Assembly (NCBI RefSeq): GCF_027244095.1
Contig: NC_069662.1
Coordinates: forward strand, 84,106,294 to 84,170,293
Direction: 5' to 3'
Origin: Hemicordylus capensis
Lineage: Eukaryota > Chordata > Lepidosauria > Squamata > Cordylidae
DNA: 64,000 nucleotides
The position numbers and the translations under genes were made by a program. Of this stretch, positions 54,706 to 64,000 are shown in pieces; positions within the stretch are counted from its first letter, which is position 1, and each line of letters opens with the position of its first letter. The notes beneath the pieces are model-generated. The model had not been told where the DNA came from, did not search any database, and was given only the letters and a program-made list of their open reading frames with translations.

Positions 54706-57553
54706 CTCGATAATAGATTATGTCATGGTATCTAGAGCGCTGATAGACAAAATAATAGAGCTGAAGGTTATCCCAAGACCAGAGAGTGACCATTTCCCTC
54801 TGAGGGTCACTTGCCGGCTAACCGATGAAGGGGTCATAGAACCCTCACTCAACCGCAGGGATGACCCAGAGACGAAACCCCCTGTTTTGGCCCAGAGAAT
54901 TAAGTGGTCCCCAGAGTTGGAGGCTATACTCACGAGCTGGTGTTATTCAGAAGTGGGGATGGAGGAGCACAAAAAAATAACCCTAGTTTGCATTAAACGG
55001 TGTGAAGAACCTGCCCCCGAAGGGGCGTTGGTGTCTCAGACTGAAGTGATTGTCAATTACGAAGCCTTGATTTCCCTACTTATCCCTTTTCTGGTCAGAG
55101 GCACTCAAGCCAGGGTCAAGGCCGCCTCACACATATCTTATAACAAACCCTGGTTTGACCAGGACTGTAAAAAGGCGAAAAAAGTACTGTTACAACTCTC
55201 GGCTGACCGCAAAATAAATAATACCTTATCTCTAGACACAAAATTCAAACAATATAAGGGAAGTTACAAGTCTCTGATTAAAGCCAAAAAGGAGGCCCTG
55301 AAAGAAAGACAATGGTCAGAACTTATAACGGCCCTCAATAAAAAGGATGAAGCCAGTTTTTGGCGCTTAGTATCCGGGGTTAATTCGTTCCCCAGACAAA
55401 TTCCAGTGCCAGAGGAAAGATGGGTAAATCATTTCACCAAAATCTATGCTGCCCCACAAGCACACTTAACCTTTCCATCTCGGCCCAGCATCCCCCGGAG
55501 GAATTGCCTGTATGGCCTCCAGTTACCACTGAAGAAGTGGAGAATCTGATTGGACAGCTAAAGAGAGGCAAATCTCCAGGTAAAGACTACATTCCCCCCG
55601 ATTTCTAAAGGGCCAATGTTAGCTGGTGGGCTCCGCTCTTAGCCTCCATATTCACTCATATAGACCGAACAACAAATATGCCCAATGGCTGGGGACAGGC
55701 AATTGTCGTTCCAATTCACAAAAAGGGCCCGTCTGATGACCCATCGAATTATAGACCCATAAGTCTATTAAGCGTAATTGGTAAGCTATACGCTAAACAT
55801 CTAAACTCAAAATTGTTGGACTGGATGGAGAAGGAAACTATCCTAGAACAAGAACAAGCGGGGTTTAGAAAAGGAAGATCTGTGATGGATCACTGTTTGG
55901 TCCTCCAGAGTTTAATAGAGAAATACGTTGAGGGCAGAAAGGCGCCGTTATATGTCGCCTTTATAGACTTTAAGAGTGCCTTTGACTCAATATCCAGGGA
56001 TGCTCTGTGGGAGAAATTTGCAAACTCTTCTATCGACAAGAGATTGCTATCTCTAATATATAAACTCTACGAGAACACGAGTCTGAGAGTAAAATGTGAC
56101 CACAATGGCCAATTATCCAGAGAGATCCCTGTAGAAAGTGGGGTCCGGCAGGGATGCATACTAGCCCCAGCTCTTTTCAATTTCTATGTAAATGGTCTAA
56201 TCACCCGTCTACGGCAAGTTGAAACTCACGCGCCAAAGATAGGGGACAGGTGTTTACCTATCCTGATGTATGCAGACGACACAGCCTTATTGTCACAGAC
56301 CAGAGTTGGTCTAAAAAGAGCGTTAGAATGCCTGAGTTTGTTCTGCAATGAGGAATTTCTGGAAATTAACTACACCAAAACTAAAATCGTGAGATTTGCA
56401 AAGAAGCAACGGGTTTTTAGATGGTCCATAGCTGGTGCCAGAGTGGAGCAGGTGAAGTCTTACAGATACCTGGGGGTGGTGTTCCAGTTTAATGGTGGTA
56501 CCTCTACGCACACCAGTGCCGCTAAATTGAATGCCACTCGATCTTCCATGGCAATCAGGAAATTTTTCTGGGCACAAGGTGGTGGCTATATTCCGGCAGC
56601 TAATAAAGCCTTTCAGGCTAAAGTGATACCTCAGCTGCTATATGGGATTCAGGTTAGACCACCAAAAGACTTACAAGCTTTAGAAAAAGTACAATCGGGC
56701 TTTCTGAGATCACTATTGGGGGTACCAAAATTTGTCCCGAACTCCTTAATACGGCTGGAGATTGGGCTATGGAAATTGGAGACCAGGGCCTGGCTACTCA
56801 TAATCCTGTATTGGATTAAGACTTATCTTTACCCGGCAGGACTTATACCTCATCTCCTAGCCGCTACCCCACAACCCCGTTGGTGTATGATGGTTGAGGA
56901 AAGACTCCGGAAGATGGGCTTCTGCCCAGTACAATTGTTAGAACAGGGCGAGTCAACAGCAAGATCCCTAGTCAAACAAAGGCTTAGGGACATAAATTTC
57001 CAGGAGGAAAGGGCCTCCGTAAATAGGCCGCTACAATTCCTAAGCACTAAGAAAGACTGGGTCACAGCCTCTTATTTCTATACAATCTATTCACCAAAGC
57101 TGCGCTGGGCGTTTACAAGAGCTCGCTTGAATGCTTTACCCTCAGCGATGCTAGTAGGGAAATTTGAGAGAAAACCCTATGAGGAGAGACTATGCCTTTG
57201 CGGAGCTGCTCCCGAAACACTGACGCATTTACTGTTACACTGCCCACTTTATACAGATGAAAGAGATTTATTTTTATCTCAGTATCTGAAAGATCTCCAA
57301 AGCCACTCAGTGGAGACAATTCTTATATGCTTATTAGAAGACAGGGACCCAACAATATCCCTGGTGGTTGCTAATTTTTGTTACACATTGACCAAACTAA
57401 GAGAAGCTAGAGCACAGCAATTGGTTACTGTCAAAGATTCCTGATTTTATATATTTGATGACATTTTAGACTTTGTCTCCATTATTTTCTTTTTACTGTG
57501 TATATTCTGTGTATATTGATGTTTGATCTAAGATCGTAAATAAACAACTAACT
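54706..57553 (+). mobile_element. I/Vingi-type LINE, nearly intact, inserted in R4 copy 2
   Basis: 5'-truncated inside the endonuclease (DYVMVSRALIDKI at 54717, SDHFPL near 54786). It continues through the linker to reverse transcriptase and C-terminal knuckle. The 3' UTR is about 105 bp with tail AATAAACAACTAACTAAC. A 4-bp repeat AACG flanks it (54702-54705, 57554-57557), and R4 sequence continues in frame across the insertion. Only two coding defects are plain: a frame change near 55480-55500 and a TAA at 55606-55608. This makes it one of the youngest elements here. Confidence 0.88.
55678..57444 (+). pseudogene. Reverse transcriptase and C-terminal part of the I/Vingi LINE ORF2
   Basis: An uninterrupted 588-codon frame. 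Motifs in order are WGQAIVVPIHKKGPSDDPSN and YRPISLLSVIGKL (RT 1-2); QAGFRKGRSVMDHC; PLYVAFIDFKSAFDSI (motif A, catalytic Asp); SGVRQGCILAPALFNFYVNG (motif B); ILMYADDTALLSQ with YADD at 56269-56280 (motif C); YRYLGVVFQFNGG; then RARLNALPSAMLVGKF and a CCHC-like knuckle CLCGAAPETLTHLLLHC near 57194-57244. The true ORF began upstream in the same frame; the stop at 55606 separates it. ATG at 55678 is simply the first after that stop. The protein would lack a whole endonuclease, so the copy cannot act alone. All visible catalytic residues are present. Confidence 0.88.
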
Positions 57554-58254
57554 AACGAGGTGAAGGAAAAGGGGAGGTTGCCTGGTTTTGATTTTGGAAT
57601 AGTTCAGCAACAGTGGCATCCTCTATTTCCAACACCTCCTCCACCTACGCCTGAGCAACTTCTTCAATTGGTGGTAATTCTTCTTCCATATCTTGAGCCT
57701 GTGTTGCTCTTTGCAGTTCTTCCAGCTCAACTTCTGCGAATACTTTATTTCTTATTATGAATCTTATCTGGTCTGCTAGCCTCTGTTCTGTCGTTTCTGT
57801 ATCTGGATGCTTCTCCTTCCAAATCTGGTACATTCTTTTAAAATAACCTCTTCTAGTTGGACTAGACTTGTAATAGCAGATCATTATTTCCTTGTTGGCA
57901 TTTTTTGTATATTGTTTACAGTTAAGCGACGTTTCTTCCAGTAACCTTGCAGTCTCCATCCCTGGTTGCTCTACTGAAGATCCTGAGTCCTGTAGCCCAC
58001 TTGCCACCGGATGTCCAGGGACTCCTGCACCTGGCGCGGTCCTTGTTGACCCAGGCGACGACCGATCCGGTAAAGTTTTACTATGGTTACATCTCACCAT
58101 ATTGTTGATGGGCAAGGCACTCTTTGTCTGGCTCCTTTGGTGAGACCTGTCCAGTATGGTTGGACCTCTGGCATAGCTCTCACCTTCCTCGGAGCACGTA
58201 AGCCCCACAACCACCCCAAGGTAGGGCCTCACTGGGGGATGATGCTGATGACGA

Positions 58255-58785
58255 TTGCTACACAGTCAGACAGGTGTTATTGACTGGTTTGTTTTATCCA
58301 GACATTGAGTCCTTCCCAAGGACCTGGGATGCCAGAATTTTATTATCAATGTTTGTTGCTGTTATTATAGATATCATCACAGAATATAGGCTGTTCCCAG
58401 TAAAGTTGCTTTTTGTAATTTGCTGATGGTGATTTCTGTGGCCCCTATGGTGTAGAGGTGCTCTTTTCAAGTTGTTTTGGAATTGCACCTAGGGCACCAA
58501 TTACCACTGGGATTATTTGGGTCTTTTTCTGCCACAGCCTTTCAATTTCAATTTGTAGATCTTTGTATTTGGTGATTTTTCCTTTCTTTTTCTGCTATTC
58601 TGCTATCCCCTGGTATTGCTATATCAATTATTTTGACTTGTTTTTCTTTCTTCTCGACAACAGTTATATCTGGTGTATTGTGTGGCAGATGTTTGTTTGT
58701 AGTCGGAAGTCCCATAATATTTTTGCATCTTCATTTTCTACCATTTCAATTTTATGGTCCCACCAATTTTTGGCTACAGGTATTC
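58255..58785 (-). mobile_element. R4/Dong-clade LINE, copy 3, 3' end only
   Basis: On the minus strand it runs from the zinc-knuckle-to-endonuclease linker (NWWDHKIE) through PHNTPDITVVEKKEK and IIDIAIPGDSRI to the 3' UTR ending AACACCTGTCTGACTGTG. It has no AAATAA tail. Its 3' end joins directly to the 5' end of R4 copy 2, in the same orientation. The 5' truncation at about 58785 abuts a TTCTTA repeat and a SINE scrap. Confidence 0.85.
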
Positions 58786-58890
58786 TTATTCTTATTCTTA
58801 TTAACACTTTATAGCCTGCTCTTCCTCCAAGGAACCCAGAGCGGTGTACTACATACTTAGGTTTCTCCTCACAACAACCCTGTGAATATG
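58786..58890 (-). mobile_element. Sauria-type SINE tail fragment
   Basis: In reverse: GGGTTGTTGTGAGGAGAAAC, CTAAGTATGTAGTACACCGC, TCTGGGTTCCTTGGAGGAAG. Head missing. Confidence 0.75.
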
Positions 58891-58899
58891 ATATGAGAG

Positions 58900-59110
58900 G
58901 ATTATCCTCCTTGGAGGCCTTCAGAAAAGCCTTAAAGACCTATCTTTTTAGATTGGCTTTTAATGATATCTAGTTTTAATTTTATTTAATCTGGGTTTAA
59001 ATGTTTTTTAAAATATTTTAATTGTTTTATTATGGATTTTTCATTTTAATGATCCGGCCTGAGCTAGTTTAGGGAGGATGGTATATAAACTGAATGAATG
59101 AATAAAAATA
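58900..59110 (+). mobile_element. L2-type LINE 3' end
   Basis: Translation LEAFRKALKTYLFRLAFND is the C-terminus of L2-group ORF2. The 3' UTR follows to GGATGGTATATAAACTGAAT and (GAAT)n. Confidence 0.75.
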
Positions 59111-60204
59111 TTAGTCTTGCTTGTTTTTAGCAACTGTGACAATTACTCAGAAACTACTATCCACAATCTTTAAGGGAGGCATTCCTTGGGAGATATGAAC
59201 CAGGCGTGTCTGAACAGCCTGCATGGATTAGATCACCATGGACAACGAGAGGATGAAACTGAGTATTTCAGCACAAATTCAGGTCTGCTGTGTCTATTCT
59301 GGGGAGAAGCTAAACCAAGCACATTCCTTAGATAGCAAAACTTTTTCCCCTAATGATATACATACATAGGCATGGTCAATATTTAAAATCTCTACCTTTT
59401 TGTTCCTGGAGGTGTGTGCACATATTTGTGTTAAACAGAATGGGAACATGCCTGTGAGAGAGTCCCATCTTTACCTTGTTCCAAATCCTCTCATTTGCCA
59501 TTCTCTTGACTGTTGCTATATGTTAATTGCTTTCTTCATTTTCTAGATGTCCCTAATGAAATATTCTTGCTTGGGGAAAATTGAATAAAACAAACAAAAC
59601 ACATTAAAACAAAATAAAATATTACAATAGCATACAAGTAAGTTAAAACTTTTAAACAACCTTTTTAAAAGGCCAGGGCCACCACCAAAAAGGCCCTATC
59701 CCTAGTAGCCAGCTACCTCAGCTCATTTGGAGTGGTCCTCAGAGGAGGGCCTATGAAGAAGATCTCAGGGTCTCTTCTGTAAACCAAGATTTCTCTTGGC
59801 TTTCTTCATTCTTCAGTTTGAGAACAACTTTCTGAATATGATCACACTTTAGTCCTAATACAAACAATACAATTATGAAATCTCTTGGAGGTTCCTGAAC
59901 ACATTATAGGCTCAGTTGTAGATTGCTTAACTAATCTGAGGAACAAATTTAAATCAACTGCAAGTGAAAACAGGAAAGCACAATCCTTGAGAGGTCTTGC
60001 TCAAGATACTGAATTAAAGCATTTTTCATGTTTCCTCTCTACCCTTGAAAATGGATATACTATAGCAGGTGAGCTAATGTTCAAACTCCAGATGGAGAAT
60101 TATGCCATAAATGTCCATACTGGTTTCAATTCCAATAGTTCAAACAAGGCAGATATTGCATTATCCTGCACATATTTCTTGAACCCCTTTAAATTAGTGG
60201 GGAT
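59111..60204. other. Mostly unassigned; decayed L2-type relic at about 59600-59790
   Basis: Segment 59600-59790 (minus strand) has an A-rich start, AAAAGGCCAGGGCCACCACC and AGTAGCCAGCTACCTCAGCT, as in L2-type 3' UTRs. The remainder shows nothing; a 147-codon plus-strand frame at 59885-60328 ends inside a SINE and is not a gene. Confidence 0.5.
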
Positions 60205-60385
60205 AATAGCACATGCCCCCACATGTAGAAGGTTCCAGATTCAATCCCTGGCAGTTCCAGCTAGGACTAGGAAAGATGCCTGCCTGAAATCTTGGAGAGC
60301 TGTTGCCAGTCAGTGTAGACAAAACTGAACTAGATGGACCAATGGTTTGGTTCAGTATAAAGCAGCTTCTTACATTCCAATGAAG
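60205..60385 (+). mobile_element. tRNA-headed SINE, forward copy, 5'-truncated
   Basis: Forward copy of the family at 6.5, 25.3 and 45.6 kb: AGAAGGTTCCAGATTCAATC (B-box side), ATCTTGGAGAGCTGTTGCCA, CTAGATGGACCAATGG and AGTATAAAGCAGCTTCTTAC. Confidence 0.82.
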
Positions 60386-60618
60386 CTAATGTTTGCACTT
60401 CAAAGAGAAAATTTTGTCATAAGAACATAAAAAGAGCCTCACTGGATCAGACCAAAGCTCCATCTAGTCCAGTATCCTGTTTCACACAGTGGCAAACCAG
60501 ATGCCTCTGAGAAGCCCCAAAGCAAGCCTTTGCATGTGGAGGTACCTTGTAGATGCCATGGAGAGGCTTATTCTCTGAATGTATCCAGTCTCCTTGGGTT
60601 TTAAATCTTCATCTAGAC

Positions 60619-60754
60619 CAGGGATTCTCAACATTGGGTCCCCAGATGTTATTGGACTTCAACTCCCATAATCCCCAACTAAAAGTCACTGGGGCTGGGG
60701 ATTATGGGAGTTGAAGTCCAATAACGTCTGGGGACCCAACGTTGAGAATCCCTG
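60619..60754. mobile_element. hAT MITE with perfect 8-bp duplication
   Basis: The 136-bp palindrome has arms of about 55 bp. CAGGGATTCTCAACATTGGG faces inverted CCCAACGTTGAGAATCCCTG, and ATTGGACTTCAACTCCCATA faces TATGGGAGTTGAAGTCCAAT. ATCTAGAC flanks both sides (60611-60618, 60755-60762). Confidence 0.95.
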
Positions 60755-60919
60755 ATCTAGACTAATGGTCATCAGCAATGGATTCTATAAATGGCAATCA
60801 TATATATATGGATGGTGTGCTTCCTTTTGTCCATCCTAAACCTATCTCTTGCCAGTTTCATTGAATGACCATGAGTTCTAGTGTTACAGGAGCGGGCAGG
60901 AGCTTCTCTCTCCACAACA

Positions 60920-61345
60920 GGAGCCCTTTCTTATGAGCAGTGCGTGGGGAGGGAGCCCTAAAGAGCTTTCCTTCCCACAGATGATCATTCCGCCATCCCT
61001 GGGAGCTGCTGCCGGAAGCTCTGAGCGTTGAGGTGCCAGGATGCGTCACTGCACATCCCCCCCCCACCGAGCTCCAGCAATGCACTGCATGAGTGCACAG
61101 TGCATTATGGGGATCCCCCTCCCCAAGTCTGCCAGCCGTGGCTGTCTGTAGCCATGGCAGACACACGATCATGGAAACAAGGTTAGGAGAGTGCTTGCTC
61201 TCCTAACCTCGTTTTGAAGGGTTGCTCTGTAGGCAGGTTTGCTGCCATGGTGCTGCCGGTATTGGACCCAATCTCGGTGGTTCACATATGTGTGCAAAAC
61301 CAGGCTCCTTTAGCCTGGTTTCGCATGCACTTGTGAATAGCCTCC
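60920..61345. mobile_element. Hairpin-rich MITE, second subfamily, copy 2
   Basis: The ends GGAGCCCTTTCTTATGAGC and inverted GGAGGCTATTCACAAGTGC match 36410-36797. The shared stem is TTAGGAGAGT (61183-61192) with GCTCTCCTAA (61197-61206). GCCATGG/CCATGGC pairs and a CAGTGCATTATGGGG segment also occur. It sits in the CR1 3' region. Confidence 0.72.
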
Positions 61346-61525
61346 GTGTATAATTGTATGAATTATGAATCTCTATCATGTCCCCCACACACACTCTTAG
61401 TCATGTTTTTTTCTAAATTAAAAAAAATCTCAGATGTATTAGCCCTTCTTTGCAAGGAAGGTGCTCCAAGCCCCTAATCATTTTGATTGCCCTATTTCTA
61501 ATCTCTTCCATAAATGTACATACCA

Positions 61526-63282
61526 GGATTCATTCTCTTCTCAAGGAGAGATTAAAGTAAAGTGTTGTGTTTTACTTCTTTCCTGTCCCCTCAGAAACAG
61601 ACAGGGGAGGCCAAGTGGAGGTGCGAACCTAAAACATGCCATTGTGCTCTGACATCAACTTTGATTCCAATATTTCAAGGCCGATAATGCATTACTATAC
61701 AATGTATATTCGCCTCTCCTCCTCAAAGATGACTGCAGGACTCTGGCTTCTGTTTGGACATAAGACATAGAATTGTGTCCTATACATGTGAACATGTTTC
61801 ATCCCAGTATCTCTGTGTTTGAGGGAGGTATCATGTTTCATATGAACAAATGGAATGCCAAACAAGTGGGTAGGCAAATTAGACCTGAGCCCTGCCTTTA
61901 TGGGGCCATCTACTAAAATATATCACACGAGATGTGATTCCAAGGCTCACGGCCGGCAAGATGTGCTGAAGCTGACAGTGTGTTTTGAACAGGTCATCTG
62001 TTTCCTTGCAGCCTCAATGTCACTACTGCCATCTGCCTTGAGTCAAGGAAATTCACAAAGGGAGTAAAGTGTTATTACAGATCTGGCAAGCTGCCCTGTA
62101 CATTAGGCCAGCCTGAAATGTTGCACTTTTAGCTACTTACAAGTTCTAGTGGCCTATTCCATTGGGAACATCTGTTGTGCACAAGCCCCACCAAAACGAG
62201 CAGGAGTTGTAAGAGAGCACAGCTGGGCTCTTGAACTCCCAGGCCTTTAAATGGTGCTTGTAGTACAGAGACATTCTTTGAGTATTGTGCCAGCTGTCTT
62301 TTGTGCAGCTTGTTTTCAAAGGTCACCCAGACAGATTAATAGAGGCAACTATCCTAGGATGAAACTTTCTATTCTTATCTGCCAACACTTAGGGAAACAG
62401 TAATTCACATTGCAGGTGAGTTGGAGCCTTTCCAGTCATACTAAGATTTAATGTGATATGGATCACAAATCACATTTGGATGACAGAGAATGCAGGTTTG
62501 GGGGCAACCACATATGCTTTGACTGGTTTCCTAGTCATTCCCTCATTCCTTGGCTTCAGTCTAAGCAATCTAACTGTGAAAGATTGCAATCGTCGTTTGT
62601 ATGGCTCTCATTTGGAGCATCCCTGGATCTTTAAAAGTTTGGCAACTGTTGCTTAATAAACAGTTTGAAAAACATTCTCCGGCCAAAATGTTGCCCTCCA
62701 AGGTTCTAATGTAAAAACAATTCAATTTGAAAATCAATTATTTCCAGATGACTTTTAAAAAGTCAAAAACAATCTGTAGAACCTGATATTTTGTCTAATG
62801 TAATGCTTAGGACAGAACAAGAAAAGATTCACTGTGGCTTTTTATTATTTTAATTTATTGGGAACCTTGGCTTCTGAGCACAGATCCCCTTCTGGGACAA
62901 TGAATGCATCAAGAACAGAGAAACGGGAATACATGTGATTTGCTCATGCCAGGCAGATCCTGGGGAACACTGAACAATCAAAAGGCTCATACAACCTTTG
63001 CGTTAAACCCGGTGGGGGGAGGGGAGAGACTACAGTTTGCCAGGTTGCTCAATATTCTAACTGTAGAAGCCTGAACAGTTTTCCCCCACACTTCCTGCTG
63101 AATTGTGGTCCTTTGTGGAACACACTGCTGCACTGTTATTTGTCACCAAAGCAGACAGCTGCATGTATATGATTTTCACTCCAACTAGAGACCCATGACC
63201 AATGACTAAAGCAGTTATTTTGAATGAATATATGAACTCCACTTCTCACCTCTCCATATGCTTCCTCATCAAGAACAGCTTC
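61526..63282. other. Unassigned stretch
   Basis: No gene, RNA or recognisable repeat. Confidence 0.55.
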
Positions 63283-63289
63283 CATAGTG

Positions 63290-63544
63290 CAAAAGGTAAA
63301 GTTGTGCTGTTGAGTCGGTGTTGACTCCTGGCGACCACAGAGCCCTGTGGTTTTTTTGGTAGACTACAGGAGGGGTTTACCATTGCCATCTCCCACACAG
63401 TATGAGATGATACCTTTCAGCATCTTCCTATATCGCTGCTTCCCGATATAGGTGCTTCCCATGGGAAACATACCACTGGGGATTCGAACCAGCAGCCTCT
63501 TGCTCCTTAGGCAAGTTACTTCCTCGCTGTGCCATTAGATGGCT
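63290..63544 (-). mobile_element. tRNA-headed SINE, second copy of the 29.2 kb family
   Basis: In reverse: GAGCCATCTAATGGCACAGC, B-box GGTTCGAATCCCC (near 63478-63490), GAGATGGCAATGGTAAACCC and the RTE-like tail GTCAACACCGACTCAACAGC. CATAGTG flanks it at 63283-63289 and 63545-63551. Confidence 0.9.
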
Positions 63545-63551
63545 CATAGTG

Positions 63552-64000
63552 TACTGGTGCATTAACTGCTCCATTTTACAATAGCAAAGAAGAGAGTAAA
63601 AATAGCCCAAGGAGAAACTCTTGGAGCCAAACTAGATGTGACATCGGGGATGTATGAATGCATCTCCAATGTCTTGTTTTGGGGGTTGTAACTGAACTTC
63701 CAGTTCCTGTAATCTTCATCATTGGGCCTAACTTACTTCTGATTGGATGAAGTTAACAGTGTTTATTTAACAGTCTAAAGAATACATACATGGAAAGTAT
63801 ACATGTACGCATGGAAGTGAGGAAGCTTCTGATCCCAACAACCATCTTGTGGTTAACACACACTAAAAACAAGAAGGTTTTTCTTCCCAGACACCTCTGG
63901 TGGTAGAAGCCCCTCCTGAAACTATTAACCTTTCTGTTCCCACAGTTCTATTAAATACACTTTACTACACCCCTCCCCGACAATTTATTGACTCAGCATG
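63552..64000. other. Unassigned stretch to window end
   Basis: Nothing recognised. Confidence 0.55.

Larger units (their letters stand above)
51845..58254 (-). mobile_element. R4/Dong-clade LINE, copy 2, split by an I/Vingi LINE
   Basis: Segments are 51845-54705 and 57558-58254. Minus-strand translation from 58232 gives an N-terminal region (RGYFKRMYQIWKEKHPDTET, TEQRLADQIRFIIRNKVFAE, VELEELQRATQAQDMEEELP). It then runs across the split through FCTEKKGKLARASPQKPE; reverse transcriptase NWTAPGDNELHGFWLKHL and RPITCLPTMFKLLTGIIADE; RRGIFQGDSLSPLLF; intact catalytic LLYMDDLKLYGKS near 53215; zinc knuckle CRLCKEANETVDHLISCC near 52330; and endonuclease LPHNTPDITVVEKKEK near 52070 with IIDIAIPGDSRIEEKE. 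Open segments are broken by several shifts and stops. The 3' UTR is missing at 51845, where a hAT end abuts. Longer than copy 1, it shows most of the single ORF. Confidence 0.88.
60421..61525 (-). mobile_element. CR1 LINE 3' end, split by two MITEs
   Basis: Begins with CATAAGAACATAA, the reversed terminal repeat of CR1, then CTCACTGGATCAGACC and CCATCTAGTCCAGTATCCTG. It continues as CTTCCTTTTGTCCATCCT, GAGTTCTAGTGTTACAGGAG, TGAATCTCTATCATGTCCCC and CTAATCATTTTGATTGCCCT. Inserted elements at 60619-60754 and 60920-61345 are removed in reading it. Confidence 0.82.

Noticed and set aside
59885-60328. 147-codon plus-strand frame
   Set aside because: Its last third is SINE sequence and the rest has no recognisable domain.

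Overview
The window reads as repeat-rich intergenic DNA from a squamate reptile, most likely a lizard. I see no working host gene, tRNA, rRNA or CRISPR array. The assignment rests on the repeats. These are a Sauria-type SINE with a tRNA head and BovB-like tail, two other tRNA-headed SINE families, a BovB-type RTE LINE, R4/Dong-clade LINEs with a restriction-like endonuclease, I/Vingi-type, L2 and CR1 LINEs, solo LTRs, hAT elements and a Helitron. The family names come from protein motifs and end structure read by eye, with no database search. The only recognisable host coding sequence is an intronless, decayed copy of the 3' part of SUPT5H (about 10.74-13.32 kb, minus strand), with a solo LTR inside its 3' UTR.

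Layout. 0-9 kb holds old CR1, L2 and SINE pieces in otherwise blank sequence. 9.25-10.39 kb is a 5'-truncated BovB LINE with a 12-bp target duplication. 10.7-13.3 kb is the SUPT5H retrocopy. 13.8-14.8 kb is a two-unit tandem repeat interrupted by an element built from about ten hairpins. 15-27 kb carries hAT MITEs, foldbacks, an I/Vingi LINE tail, an L2 LINE and microsatellites. 28.16-29.11 kb is a non-autonomous Helitron with correct termini, a CpG-rich promoter-like body and a long G-rich array. 29.9-34.7 kb is a CR1 LINE split by an L2-type tail, by a Sauria SINE whose TAA tail holds an R4 LINE, and by a MITE. 33.8-37.3 kb clusters six hairpin-rich elements with related ends. 42.8-45.2 and 48.7-50.8 kb are diverged copies of an unclassified unit of about 1.2 kb, carrying different later insertions and one shared hAT insertion. 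51.8-58.8 kb is an antisense R4 LINE split by a nearly intact I/Vingi LINE, with a second R4 joined head-to-tail at its 5' end. 58.9-64 kb holds L2, SINE and CR1 remains with two MITEs.

Nothing here looks like an operon or a working system. The interest lies in element structure and insertion order. The most unusual items are the hairpin-chain elements, where stem bases differ between copies in ways that keep pairing, the Helitron with promoter-like cargo, the R4-R4 junction that fits reverse-transcriptase template jumping, and a hAT copy whose two flanks carry different 8-bp duplications.
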